A stretch of DNA of 64,000 nt from Paenibacillus_F sp047238265. Its GTDB lineage: Bacteria; Bacillota; Bacilli; Paenibacillales; NBRC-103111. Positions 1 to 9,909 of the stretch are shown piece after piece; position 1 is the stretch's first letter; the number at the start of each line of letters is the position of its first letter. The translations under genes were made by a program, and so were the position numbers. The notes under the pieces are model-generated. The model searched no databases, was not told the DNA's origin, and saw only the letters and a program-made list of their open reading frames with translations. Where the stretch lies: positions 2,480,001-2,544,000 of the forward strand of contig NZ_JBDFMM010000001.1 of NCBI RefSeq assembly GCF_047238265.1. The letters run 5' to 3'.

Positions 1-711
1 ATGCCGGCCCAGCTGGCAAGCGGAGCGGTCAAGGACGGCAAAGTCGTGCAGGAGTGGGGCGTATTCCCGCTTCCGTCTTCGGACGGAAAACCCGCCAAGT
101 CTCAAATCGGGCTGGGTGTGGATAAGTACTATGTCGTGTCCAAGAAGGCGAAACATCCGGAGGCGGTCATCAAGCTGCTTAACCACTGGATCGTCGTGAA
201 CAACAGCCAGAGCGAAGAGAGCAAGGTATACGAGTTCGGCAAGGATAAAGTGGAGAAGTCGAGCAACTATTGGCTGCTGAACCCGATTTTCGTCAATAAT
301 CAAACCAATGACAACGGTGACGTGCTTCCCGACGCGATCGCGAACAAAGACGAAAGCAAACTGAAGACGAAGGATCAGAAGACCCGTTACGGTCGCGCGA
401 TGAAATACGTCAGCGGCGATACGAGCATGTGGTGGGAATACTTGATTTCCGGTCCGAAGGGCGCCGTCTCGCTGTACCCGGACATGAAGAAGAACAATCA
501 GTTCGAACAGAACAAGTTTTACGGAGCGCCGACGCCGACCATGGTGGAAAAAGGGGCGATTTTGAACAAAAAGCGGGATGAAGTGTTCGTTAAAATTATC
601 ATGAACCAGGTGTCTGTCGATGAATTCGACAAGTTTGTCGCGGACTGGAAAAACATGGGCGGCAACGAGATCACGAAAGAAGTCAACGATTGGTACGGCA
701 AAAACAAATAG
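1..711 (+). CDS. extracellular solute-binding protein of a sugar ABC transporter (C-terminal part)
   Basis: C-terminal 236 residues of an LplA/LipO-type extracellular sugar-binding lipoprotein; the N-terminus with its signal peptide lies outside the window, so the first ATG here is probably an internal Met. The protein would capture an oligosaccharide outside the membrane and deliver it to the two permeases encoded immediately downstream. The aromatic-rich C-terminal half, ending with a lone 'DWYGKNK' tail, is typical of this family in Paenibacillus. It is followed by two LplB/LplC-type permeases and a YesM/YesN pair, the standard gene order for these systems. The exact sugar cannot be told from the sequence. 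Confidence 0.88.
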   Translation: MPAQLASGAVKDGKVVQEWGVFPLPSSDGKPAKSQIGLGVDKYYVVSKKAKHPEAVIKLLNHWIVVNNSQSEESKVYEFGKDKVEKSSNYWLLNPIFVNNQTNDNGDVLPDAIANKDESKLKTKDQKTRYGRAMKYVSGDTSMWWEYLISGPKGAVSLYPDMKKNNQFEQNKFYGAPTPTMVEKGAILNKKRDEVFVKIIMNQVSVDEFDKFVADWKNMGGNEITKEVNDWYGKNK

Positions 712-822
712 GGCGGAAGCCGCCCGATGCGGGCGAATTCAGTCAAAATCCTTGGAGGGGGATCGGAAAGGATACGATCCCTCTTTTTCTATCTATATGA
801 AGCTGACAAGGCAGGTGAGGGT

Positions 823-1728
823 ATGCATACGCGGTTTCGGACTTTGAGGCGGGAATGGCCTCTTCATCTGATGGTAGTGCCGGGTTTGATTATTGTAATT
901 ATATTCAGCTATATCCCGATGGCGGGAATTATGATGGCTTTTCAGAAATATATCCCGTCCAAGGGGTTATTCGGTTCACCGTTCGTAGGACTGAAAAATT
1001 TCCGTTTCCTGATGGACTATCCGGATATCGGACAAATATTTTTCAACACCCTGTTTATAGCGACGATGAAAATCGCGGCGGGTTTAATCGTGCCCATTAC
1101 GATTGCCATTCTGCTGAACGAATTGAGCAGGCAGTGGATCAAACGGACGTTTCAGACGCTCGTCTATCTGCCGCATTTTATGTCCTGGGTGCTGCTCAGC
1201 GGCATTCTCATCGACGTGCTTTCGCCGTCGTCGGGGATCGTCAACCAGCTCCTTGGCGTCTTCGGAATGGAGCCCGTTTTTTTTCTGGGGGATAACGCCT
1301 GGTTTCCTTATGTCATGGTCATTTCGGACGTATGGAAGGAATTCGGCTTCGGCACCATCGTATACCTGGCCGCCCTTACGGGCATCAATCCGTCGCTTTA
1401 TGAGGCTGCGGAGATGGATGGGGCGGGACGCTGGAAACAGACCCTCTACATCACCCTTCCGGGCATGATGCCGATTATCGTGCTCATGCTTACGCTGAAT
1501 ATCGGCAATGTGCTCAATGCCGGATTCGATCAGATTTTCAATCTGTACAGCCCGCAGGTTTATGAAAGCGCGGACATTATCGACACGTTCGTCTTCCGTA
1601 TGGGGGTGCAGCAATCACAGTTCGGTTTCGCTACGGCGGTCGGACTCTTGAAGTCGGTCGTTTCGTTTTTCCTGATTTCCATCTCGTATCTGCTTGCTTA
1701 CCGCTTCGCCAATTACCGGATTTTCTGA
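823..1728 (+). CDS. sugar ABC transporter permease, LplB/UgpA type
   Basis: Integral-membrane permease, about 301 residues, of the carbohydrate uptake family (binding-protein-dependent transport inner membrane component). The start at 823 is preferred over an upstream in-frame ATG at 727 because it follows a GGTGAGGG ribosome-binding site and gives the usual N-terminal length. Six hydrophobic segments are visible, starting with 'HLMVVPGLIIVIIFSY'. The EAA loop that contacts the ATPase is seen as 'EAAEMDGAGRWKQ' near residue 190. No ATPase gene is in the operon, as is normal for this group, which borrows a shared MsmX-type ATPase. Twelve bases separate it from the next permease. Confidence 0.93.
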   Translation: MHTRFRTLRREWPLHLMVVPGLIIVIIFSYIPMAGIMMAFQKYIPSKGLFGSPFVGLKNFRFLMDYPDIGQIFFNTLFIATMKIAAGLIVPITIAILLNELSRQWIKRTFQTLVYLPHFMSWVLLSGILIDVLSPSSGIVNQLLGVFGMEPVFFLGDNAWFPYVMVISDVWKEFGFGTIVYLAALTGINPSLYEAAEMDGAGRWKQTLYITLPGMMPIIVLMLTLNIGNVLNAGFDQIFNLYSPQVYESADIIDTFVFRMGVQQSQFGFATAVGLLKSVVSFFLISISYLLAYRFANYRIF

Positions 1729-1740
1729 GGAGGGATTGCC

Positions 1741-2625
1741 TTGCGCCACAACTTGACCATGGGCAGGAGACTGTTTCTGATCGGCAACGCCGTGTTCCTC
1801 GCCCTCATTTCTTTCGCGTGCCTCATGCCCATCATTCACATCCTGGCCATCTCGCTCAGCTCGGGAGCGGCCGCCTCCGCCGGGAAGGTACTGCTTTGGC
1901 CCGTCGATTTTACGACGGCCGCTTACGACAACGTATTCGGCAAGCCGGAATACTTGCGTGCCTTCTGGATATCCGTCCAGCGAGTCGTGCTGGGAACGGC
2001 GATCAGCATGTTTCTGACGATCCTTACGGCGTATCCGTTGTCGAAAGATCCCCGTGTATTCCGTATGCGGACCTTTTACGTGTGGATTTTCGTGTTTACG
2101 ATCCTGTTCAGCGGAGGTCTTATTCCGTGGTACATGACGATCAAAACGCTCGGCCTGATCGATACGGTCTGGGCGCTCGTTCTTCCGGGAGCGCTGCCCG
2201 TCTTCAACGTGATTCTCCTGCTGAATTTTTACCGGAGTCTTCCGAAAGAGCTTGAAGAATCGGCCCGGATCGACGGGGCCGGCCATTTTGCGACCTTGTG
2301 GAAGATCTATGCTCCGCTTTCTCTTCCCGCATTGGCGACGACGGGTTTGTTTACGGTGGTCGGGCATTGGAACAGCTGGTTCGACGGCATGATTCTGATG
2401 AATCATCCCGATAAATATCCGCTGCAGACTTTCCTCCAGACCATTATCATCAATATGGATTTCCGGTTTATCAAAGCGCAGGACGCCGAGCTGCTCGTCA
2501 AACTGTCGGACCGCACCAGCAAAGCCGCCCAGATTTTTGTCGCCGCTTTTCCCGTTCTTCTGGTGTATCCGTTCCTTCAGCGTTTCTTCATTAAAGGAAT
2601 TGTCATGGGGAGTGTCAAAGAATAA
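1741..2625 (+). CDS. sugar ABC transporter permease, LplC/YtcP type
   Basis: Second permease of the heterodimeric sugar channel, 294 residues, with a TTG start preceded by GAGGAGGG. About six transmembrane segments are visible and the EAA loop reads 'ESARIDGAGHFATLWK' near residue 180. The C-terminus 'KGIVMGSVKE' is a family signature of YtcP/LplC proteins. It is co-transcribed with the upstream binding protein and permease, and followed after 36 bases by the sensor kinase, suggesting that sensing and uptake belong to one unit. Confidence 0.94.
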   Translation: MRHNLTMGRRLFLIGNAVFLALISFACLMPIIHILAISLSSGAAASAGKVLLWPVDFTTAAYDNVFGKPEYLRAFWISVQRVVLGTAISMFLTILTAYPLSKDPRVFRMRTFYVWIFVFTILFSGGLIPWYMTIKTLGLIDTVWALVLPGALPVFNVILLLNFYRSLPKELEESARIDGAGHFATLWKIYAPLSLPALATTGLFTVVGHWNSWFDGMILMNHPDKYPLQTFLQTIIINMDFRFIKAQDAELLVKLSDRTSKAAQIFVAAFPVLLVYPFLQRFFIKGIVMGSVKE

Positions 2626-2661
2626 CGGGACGGGCATTCGAGCGTAAGGGGAGCGGTATTC

Positions 2662-4393
2662 ATGAAACTCAATTTCAGCCTGCAGGACTCCTCCATTTTC
2701 AAAAAAATTATGGCGGTATTTATGGCCGCCCTGCTTCCGATCATGGCCATTACCTGGCTGATTAACGAAAAAGGGTCGGAGAGCATCCGCGAGGAAAGGT
2801 CCCAATCCATCCTGAACACGACCCGGTATTACCTGGATTCCCTGGACAAGGAGGCGGACCGGATCAACCGGTTTCTGCCGAATTACGTAACGGACAGCGA
2901 TCTGCAGGAAATCGCCGCGATGGGCAATGAACTGTCGGACTACGACCGGTCCCAAAAAATTTTGGGCATTCAGAAGCGTTTGAACCTGACCAAAGATTCC
3001 AGCGCGTTTATTCAGGAAGTGAAAGCGTATGTGCCGCTCATCCAGCGGACACTGCTAAGCGTGAAGTACGATACCTTCGTGGATTTGGAAGAATATGAAG
3101 CGCTTCAACTGCGGAACAAACGGCCCGACGAGCCTTTCGTGTTCTGGAACGACCGGTTGTTCCTGAGCATGCAGGTGCCCTCGAACTCGGCCCGGGAGCC
3201 GTTGTACGTTGTCGGCGTCGAGCTGTCGACGGCCAAAATCAGACAGTCGCTGGCGCAGATCAGCGGCTCCTTCGGCGGGGAAACGCTGCTGATCAACACG
3301 GACCGCGGATGGATTTTTCAGAGCGGTGAAGATCCGGGGCTGCTGACGACGGCGAAGGCTTTTATCACGGAAAAAAGCGCGGAAGGAAAGAAACAGGGGT
3401 ACGAGACGATTACGGTCGGCAGTGACCGCTATTTGGCGGTTTACAACTACTCCACGCTGTGGAACTCGTATTCGGTCAGACTGCATTCCCGAGAATACCC
3501 TGCTCGGACCTATCCAGACTTACCGGGTATGGTTCAGATGGGCGTGCGTTCTGGCGGTAGCGGTCGTCTTGTTCTTCTCGTTCTTCCTGTTCCGGCTAAT
3601 ATACCGGCCGCTGTTCAAGCTCGTGCAGTCATTCAGACGAGTTCAGCAGAACCGGCTGGAGCTCATTCCGGTTGATCGGGGCAACGACGAATTCGGGTAT
3701 TTGTACCATGCGTTCAATCAGACGATCCATTCGCTGAGGGAACTGATCGAGCAAAATTACGAGCAGCAAATCCGCAGCCAGCGCTCGGAACTGAAACGGC
3801 TGCAATCCCAGATTAACCCGCACTTTTTGTACAACTGCTTTTTTGTCCTGTGCCGTCTGATTAAGTCGGAACATAAGGAGAAAGCGTACCAGTTCTGCTT
3901 GTATATCGGGGATTATTTTCATTTTATTACCCGAAACGACGAGGACGAGATCCCGCTTTCGCTTGAAATCAATCATTCGCGTACCTACGTGGATATGCAG
4001 AAAGTATGCTACGGAGACCGCATTGGAGCGGTGTTCGAAGTGGAGGAGTTTGACACGCGCGTTCCCCGGCTGATTCTTCAGCCTATAATAGAGAACGCTT
4101 ACAAACATGCGCTCGGAAGCACGCCGGGCGCCGGCATGCTCCGGATCTGGAGCCGGAGAGACGCGAAGGGAATCGTCATCTATGTGGAAGATAACGGCAC
4201 GACCTTGACGGACGAAGAGCTTGATAAACTCCGCAAGCGTCTGGCGGACGGAGGCCGCGAGCTTGAAGAGACGACGGGACTCGTGAACGTGCACCGCAGG
4301 ATACAGCTCCGCTACGGGGCCGGATACGGAATTACCGTGGACAGGTCGGAGCTGGGAGGTCTGAAGGCAGGCATTCACATCGGAAACAGCTAG
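2662..4393 (+). pseudogene. YesM-type sensor histidine kinase, frameshifted
   Basis: Two-component sensor kinase split by one frameshift. The first frame (2662 to about 3490) carries an N-terminal membrane segment and an extracellular sensor region. The second frame (about 3485-4393) carries the second membrane segment, HAMP, the His_kinase block with 'INPHFLYN' (phosphorylated His) and a HATPase domain with 'IIENAYKHAL' and 'VEDNGT'. The frames join at 'YSVRL/IPENTLL', around the hexamer CAGACT at 3477-3482; removing one base there restores about 576 residues, the normal length for the family. The neighbouring response regulator is intact, so this is either a sequencing error or a recent mutation. 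It would sense a sugar or cell-envelope signal and phosphorylate the regulator downstream. Confidence 0.88.
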
Positions 4394-4406
4394 AGGAGGG
4401 GACAGG

Positions 4407-6083
4407 ATGTACCGGTTGCTGATTGTAGACGATATTCCGATTATCGTGGAGGGACTGAAAGAGCTTTTCGAGGAAACCCCGCAGCTATCCCTGGAAATTC
4501 ATACCGCATTTTCCGGAGAAGAAGCGCTGGAGTTATTGAAGAACATGCGGATCGATGTCGTCATCTCGGATATCAAAATGCCGGCGCTGGAGGGCATCGG
4601 TCTGCTCCGTGAAATCAAAAATAACTGGCCCTCGTGCAAAGTGATCTTTCTGACCGGTTATAACGATTTCCAATATGTGCAGAATGCGGTCAAATACGGA
4701 GGCTTCGATTATCTCCTGAAAATAGAAAGCGATGAGAAAATCATCGCCGCCGTAACGAGGGCGATCGGCAAACTCGACGAGGAAAAAGCGCGCGAAGAAA
4801 TGTTTGAACGCGCCGAGGAGAGCATGAAGAGGGCACTTCCTTCCCTGCAGAAAGAATATATGAACAGCCTGCTTCAGGGAAAAAGGCCGGATGCGGAGCA
4901 GCTTGACCGTCATTTCCGGGAGATCGGCATTCCCCTTCTGGGGAGAGAGCCGGTTTTACTGCTTCTGGGAAGAGTGGACGTGTGGAGAGATATGCTGACG
5001 CCGCCGGATAAAGCGCTTTTCGTGTATGCCGTACAAAATATCGCCGAAGAAATTTTGTCGCCGGGCGCACGCGTGTATACCTATGTGTACGACCAGGTGA
5101 AAATCGCCTGGTTTATCCAGCCGGGAGGAACCTCGTACTCTGAGACGGATATTTCCCGTGCCGGCTGGGAAAAGACGCGGCATTTCACGGGAAACGCCCT
5201 TGAAACGATCCAGCGGGCCTGCAAAAATCTGTTGAAGCTGCCGCTTTCTTTTGTGGTAGGCAAAAATCCGGTTTCGTGGTCGGATGCCGCCGACAAATTT
5301 CATGAGCTGAAATATACCTTTTTGTTCGGAGCGGGCCTCGGAAATGAAATCATTCTGACGGAACCCGTTCCCGAAAATCACGGAGACACCGGCCAGACGC
5401 AGAAGAGAAGCGAGTTTTTTACGGCCGCCCGCGTACAACTGCTCGGGAAATGCCTGGAGAACGGCCATCGCTGCGAGTTTTTTAACGTATACAAGGAGAT
5501 CTGCAATCTGTGGGAAAGCGAGGACTGGCCGTTTGAGCGGAAAAAGGAAGTGTATCACTCGCTTTCGGCCGTTTTCCTGGCCTATGTGAATAAAAATGAC
5601 GAACTGAAGGCGCATCTGAACAGCAGCCACGACCTGTCGATCCTGTTCCATTGTGAGGCGGATCTGTCGGTCGCCGCGCTTAAAGCGTATTTTTTGCAGA
5701 CGGCGGAGCTTATCTTTGACTGGAACGGGAAGCAGGCGGCCCATTTTCCGGACGAGCTTGTCCACCGGGTTCACACCTATATAGAAGACAATCTCGCGAA
5801 GGATATCTCGCTGAACGCCATTGCCGACCACGTGGGCCTCAATCCGTCGTACTTGTCCCGGCTTTATAAACAGATGACGGGAATCGGACTGTCCGATTAT
5901 ATTAACGATTACCGGAATTTGAAAGCCAAGGAGCTGCTGCTGGGCAGCCCGCTGCGGGTAGGAGAAATCGCCGCTTTGCTGGGCTACAATTCGGCCCTGG
6001 CTTTTATCCGTTTTTTCAAAAAGCAGAACGAATCCACTCCGCAGGAATACCGGAGCCGGAGGGCGAGCGGCGACAGCGGCTGA
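4407..6083 (+). CDS. response regulator with AraC-type DNA-binding domain, YesN family
   Basis: Response regulator of 558 residues. The receiver domain occupies roughly residues 1-120: acidic pair 'VDD' at 7-9, phosphoacceptor Asp55 in 'VISDIKMP', and Lys in the 'LLKIESDEK' stretch. A long central region of unassigned fold follows, then two AraC helix-turn-helix motifs at about 450-550 ('ISLNAIADHVGLNPSYLSRL' and 'VGEIAALLGYNSALAFIRFF'). The ATG follows AGAGGAGGGG and begins 13 bases after the kinase stop. It probably activates the transporter operon in response to the YesM-type kinase. Confidence 0.94.
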   Translation: MYRLLIVDDIPIIVEGLKELFEETPQLSLEIHTAFSGEEALELLKNMRIDVVISDIKMPALEGIGLLREIKNNWPSCKVIFLTGYNDFQYVQNAVKYGGFDYLLKIESDEKIIAAVTRAIGKLDEEKAREEMFERAEESMKRALPSLQKEYMNSLLQGKRPDAEQLDRHFREIGIPLLGREPVLLLLGRVDVWRDMLTPPDKALFVYAVQNIAEEILSPGARVYTYVYDQVKIAWFIQPGGTSYSETDISRAGWEKTRHFTGNALETIQRACKNLLKLPLSFVVGKNPVSWSDAADKFHELKYTFLFGAGLGNEIILTEPVPENHGDTGQTQKRSEFFTAARVQLLGKCLENGHRCEFFNVYKEICNLWESEDWPFERKKEVYHSLSAVFLAYVNKNDELKAHLNSSHDLSILFHCEADLSVAALKAYFLQTAELIFDWNGKQAAHFPDELVHRVHTYIEDNLAKDISLNAIADHVGLNPSYLSRLYKQMTGIGLSDYINDYRNLKAKELLLGSPLRVGEIAALLGYNSALAFIRFFKKQNESTPQEYRSRRASGDSG

Positions 6084-6297
6084 TCGGGAGAAGGAGCGGC
6101 AGCCAGCCAGGAATAAAGCACGGCTGTTCCGGTTCGCGGTATACCGCAGCAGTAACTTGCGGAAACGATTCGCAGGCTTACGAAGACCCAAGAGCGCAGG
6201 TCAACAGAAGTATATGAAAGTAACCAACGATCTCTTTAGACCGTTGTCTCTCTCTTGTACAATCGGAACATAAGCCGAAGCAAGAGGAGGAAGTAAT

Positions 6298-7576
6298 GTG
6301 GCAGCATTAACAGCGGTACTGCTCGGTGCCGGAAGCAGGGGACGTTACATTTACGGCCCGTATGCGGAGAAATACCCCCACGAACTCAACATCGTATCCG
6401 TAGCGGAGCCCGATGAAGGCAGGCGGAAGCTCATCTCGCGTATACATGGAATCAAGCCCGAATATGTATATTCGTCGTGGGAGCAGGCATTCGAGCGGGG
6501 GAAAATCGCCGATATCATGATTATCAGCACGCTGGACCGGATGCATTTCGTACCGGCTATGAAGGCGCTGGAGCTCGGTTACCACGTTCTGCTGGAAAAA
6601 CCGATGTCCCCCAAGCTGGAGGAGTGCGTGCAGCTCGTGGAGGCGGCCAAAGCCCATAACCGGCTTCTCGTCGTCAGCCACGTGCTGCGGTATTCCCTTT
6701 TCTGGTCGGGCATCAAACAGCACCTGGATGCCGGAGAGCTCGGCGATGTCGCGTCCGTCCAGTCTGACGGAAAATGTGGGCTACGCCCATATGACCCACA
6801 GCTATGTGCGGGGCAACTGGCGCCGTGCCGAAGAAACCAGTCCCATGATTTTGGCCAAATCGTGCCATGACCTGGACATTATTTCTTGGCTCATGGGCGG
6901 GGAATGCAGGAGCGTCAGCTCATTCGGCTCTTTGTTTCATTTCAAAAAGGAGAACGCTCCCGCGGGTTCGACCGACAGGTGTATCGAAGGCTGCGAAGTC
7001 GAGAAGGAGTGCCCGTTCTCCGCTTTGAAGCTCTACATTCAGCCGCCGGATCATCCTTGGGCGCGTTACATGACACACGATCTGTCGCAGGAAGGCATCG
7101 TAAAAGCGCTGAAGGAAGGACCGTTCGGACGGTGCGTGTACCGCTGTGATAACGATGTCGTGGATCACCAGGTCGTGAACCTGGAATTTGCCGGCGGGGC
7201 TACAGCGGCCTTCACGATGTCCGGGTTTACCCAGGGCGGCGGCAGACGGGTCCAGATCATGGGGACCCGCGGCGAGATCCTGGGCGATATGGACACCGGC
7301 TCGTACACCCTGCACCGTTTCGCTACCGGAGAAGCGGTCGAGGTCCGCTGCAACATCGCCGGCGACGGTCATGGAGGAGGGGACGAGCGCATGGTCGCCT
7401 CCTTCCTGAAAGATGTCCGCGAATACGGCCGCGCCCCTGCCGCAAGCCGGACATCCGCTTCCGCTTCGCTGCAGAGCCATCTGATGGCGTTCGGCGCGGA
7501 AGAATCGCGGCTGAACGGCGGCGCAAGCGTGAGCCTGGCCGATTTCAGGCGGGCTGCCGCGGCAGGAACGGTGTAG
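6298..7576 (+). pseudogene. Gfo/Idh/MocA family oxidoreductase, frameshifted
   Basis: NAD(P)-dependent sugar or inositol dehydrogenase family. The GTG start follows AGAGGAGGAAG. The N-terminal Rossmann fold shows 'AVLLGAGSRG' at residues 5-14, and the catalytic-type 'LLEKPMSPK' near residue 98 is the conserved EKP motif. The reading frame changes at about 6760-6766: frame one reads '...GDVASVQ' and frame two resumes 'LTENVGYAHMTHS'. The C-terminal half also contains a Cys-containing insert ('CIEGCEVEKECPF'). Total length is one base over a multiple of three, so deleting one base restores about 425 residues, a normal size. It may act on the sugar imported by the upstream system. Confidence 0.87.
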
Positions 7577-7618
7577 GGCCGGGCCTGATACAGAAGCGTT
7601 AGAAACGGCATAACCGAT

Positions 7619-7658
7619 AAAAACCAGGACTCTTTCAAGAGTACCTGGTTTTTTTTAT
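7619..7658. terminator. bidirectional intrinsic terminator
   Basis: A hairpin with arms AAAACCAGG/CCTGGTTTT and an inner CTCTT/AAGAG pair is followed by a run of T on the plus strand and preceded by A residues, so it can end both the oxidoreductase gene and the converging ger operon. Confidence 0.85.
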
Positions 7659-7684
7659 GAGACTCATTCGTGAAGAACCAGTCC

Positions 7685-8809
7685 CTAGAACCTGATCCCC
7701 TTCCGTTCGATTTTCACCCGGACATCCGGCTCGAACCGGACTTCCTTGTAGTCTTCTTCCCAGTCCATCTTCTTCCATGCTTCGGGATGAAAAGCCATCA
7801 GTCTGAGGGCGACTCCAAATCCGTCATGATTCGCTTCCTGTATTTTGCGCGTAATGGCTTTGGCCCGGTCCGTAAGCAGTTTGGTAAGAGCCGTGTTCAG
7901 TTTCTGTATCGTCTCTTTTTTGTTCAGCTGATCCATAGGATATTCGATGACCGCCGCGTTGATCTTCAGCCGGATCTTAACCGTAACGCCGCCGTTTTCC
8001 GTCGGCTGCACATCCATTTTCCGCGAGGCCTTGTGGAGATCAACCGTTATAAAACGTTCCGCTCTCACTTGACGTTCCCGCTCCTGGTCTATGTCGACGG
8101 GAAGGGTGAGTCGTGCCGTTTCCCCTCTATGTCCCCCGAGCAGCAGATAGAGAACAGATTCCTCCGGAGAAAGGGAAGCCGTCATTCTGTTGTGGTGAAA
8201 CAAGGCCGTGCCTTGAACGACGGGTATTTTATTATGAAGGGAAACGTAGGGAAGGGCAAAATCCTGTCCGGGTTTGACAGGACCGATCGACTGGAAATTC
8301 ACCCTTGGGGCGTTGGTGCTGTCTTCCATATTCTCGAGCAGATGGTCCAGAAAGCGTCCGATCAGCTTGGTCCCGACCATTTTCAGGTTGATTAAGTCTT
8401 CCGCCCTTCCTTTGACGACGGCGAGCCGTGCATTCAGGGGACTTTTCGGATCACGGTAATACACATCCATGTAAGGCATAATATCCTGGCCGCGGGCCCA
8501 TTCTTCGCCTAGCAGCAGCACAAGCAGCTTGGACGGGGAATAATCCCCCGATATTTCTCGATCGAGCGCGGCGCGGGCATGTTGGGTCGTATTGCTCGTG
8601 ACCGTATGGATTTCGTTGGTTTCGTTGCGCCCCCCTTCTACGCTGGAAACGTCCGGAAAAGCCACGGTAGAGATAAGCTTGCCGTCTTCCCCCTTGTCGA
8701 ATCCTCCGATATGGATGATACGGGAGTTTTTGAGAAGCTGCTGATCCCAGCATCCGCTAAGCAAAAGAAGGGTCAGCAGGCTTGCCGCTGTCAGGTATAT
8801 GCGGTTCAT
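7685..8809 (-). CDS. spore germination lipoprotein, Ger(x)C family
   Basis: C subunit of a spore germinant receptor, 374 residues. The N-terminus is a lipoprotein signal with lipobox 'LLSGC', so Cys20 would be lipidated and the protein anchored at the outer face of the spore inner membrane. A Ger(x)C N-terminal domain is followed by the C-terminal domain, ending near 'DWEEDYKEVRFEP', a family hallmark. Its start overlaps the stop of the permease-like B subunit by 4 bases, so the three subunits are translationally coupled. A related C subunit lies at 27.2-28.3 kb. The germinant cannot be predicted. Confidence 0.95.
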   Translation of the reverse strand: MNRIYLTAASLLTLLLLSGCWDQQLLKNSRIIHIGGFDKGEDGKLISTVAFPDVSSVEGGRNETNEIHTVTSNTTQHARAALDREISGDYSPSKLLVLLLGEEWARGQDIMPYMDVYYRDPKSPLNARLAVVKGRAEDLINLKMVGTKLIGRFLDHLLENMEDSTNAPRVNFQSIGPVKPGQDFALPYVSLHNKIPVVQGTALFHHNRMTASLSPEESVLYLLLGGHRGETARLTLPVDIDQERERQVRAERFITVDLHKASRKMDVQPTENGGVTVKIRLKINAAVIEYPMDQLNKKETIQKLNTALTKLLTDRAKAITRKIQEANHDGFGVALRLMAFHPEAWKKMDWEEDYKEVRFEPDVRVKIERKGIRF

Positions 8810-9909
8810 TTAGTCAGCCGCCTCCCGCCTTCGCGAATGTGGAAAACAAGCGAGATCAGAAGCAAAAGCAGAGGGATGGCCGCAAGGAAAGCGTAGCTCG
8901 ACAGCGAGACGATTTTCCCTAATATCCTCATCACGTTCTGGTCCCGGATCAGCAGCGCTGCCGCCATAAGCGACATGGCCGTATACAGTACCGGCTTGCG
9001 GTGGCTGCTTCTGCCGAACAATTGGGCGATGCCGGTCGAAGCCAAGTATAAATAAGCCATAATGGAAGTGGCGACAACGACGATCCAGGCGGAAAGAAAA
9101 TAAAGGTCGGGGCGTTCAATGATAGCGAACGTCAGTGCCTTTACCATATACAGAACCGGGTGAGGCAGCAGGGGGAGCTCGGCAGGACTGAATACGACGA
9201 GACTCGTAAAGACGAGGAACGTATACAGCAGGGTCGAAATAGCGTTAGCGGCGGATACCGCAGCCAGTTTTTGCCGGGGTGTTCCTTCTACAAACGGATA
9301 GCAAAAAAGAATCCATTCATAGCCGCTGAGCGTATTCATCGCTTCATGCGCAGCCCGCACGACCGGAAGAAGCCCGGCCTGCCCGATAGGGAAAATGTAA
9401 AGCAGATTGGAATGCGTATAGGCATACGCGGATATAAAGATCATGATGAGAAACACGCAGCTGACCAGCAGAAAAAAACGAGCCATGATCTTCAGGTTTT
9501 CCTGCGTCAAATAAACACAGACGAGTACCATGAGCCCGGTAATAAGCCATTTTGGCGTTTCGGGAAAAACCCAATCGCGGATTACCTCATAAAAGAACAT
9601 CAGAATGAGACTGCTCTGGGCCGTAAAATAAACGATATACAGCACCTGGATGAACACGGCCACGGCCTTGCCCGTCAAACGAGGCATAAAATCATACAAG
9701 GTGGCCGACGGAAAACGTTTGTTCAAGCTCCACATGATCAGAATGAGCAGTTGGCTGAACAATCCCGCAAGGAGGATCGACATCCACGCGTCGCCCTTGG
9801 CGATCGCCTGCACCCGGGAGGGCAGGTAAAGCACCTGGACGCCGATCTGAGTCTGGAGAATGAGGAAGAGCATCTGCTTCGGGCTGATTTTATTCGAATT
9901 GGGTGTCAT
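8806..9909 (-). CDS. spore germination permease-like protein, GerB family
   Basis: B subunit of a germinant receptor, 367 residues with about ten hydrophobic segments. It belongs to the amino-acid/polyamine transporter-like GerAB family (endospore germination permease), thought to form the germinant-binding membrane subunit. The N-terminal 'ISPKQMLFLILQTQIGVQVL' is a recognisable family start. It overlaps the A subunit upstream and the C subunit downstream by 4 bases each. Confidence 0.95.
   Translation of the reverse strand: MTPNSNKISPKQMLFLILQTQIGVQVLYLPSRVQAIAKGDAWMSILLAGLFSQLLILIMWSLNKRFPSATLYDFMPRLTGKAVAVFIQVLYIVYFTAQSSLILMFFYEVIRDWVFPETPKWLITGLMVLVCVYLTQENLKIMARFFLLVSCVFLIMIFISAYAYTHSNLLYIFPIGQAGLLPVVRAAHEAMNTLSGYEWILFCYPFVEGTPRQKLAAVSAANAISTLLYTFLVFTSLVVFSPAELPLLPHPVLYMVKALTFAIIERPDLYFLSAWIVVVATSIMAYLYLASTGIAQLFGRSSHRKPVLYTAMSLMAAALLIRDQNVMRILGKIVSLSSYAFLAAIPLLLLLISLVFHIREGGRRLTK

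Noticed and set aside
1615..2955. 446-codon minus-strand open frame
   Set aside because: It lies entirely opposite a clear permease and the kinase gene, has Arg/His-rich shadow composition and no ribosome-binding site.
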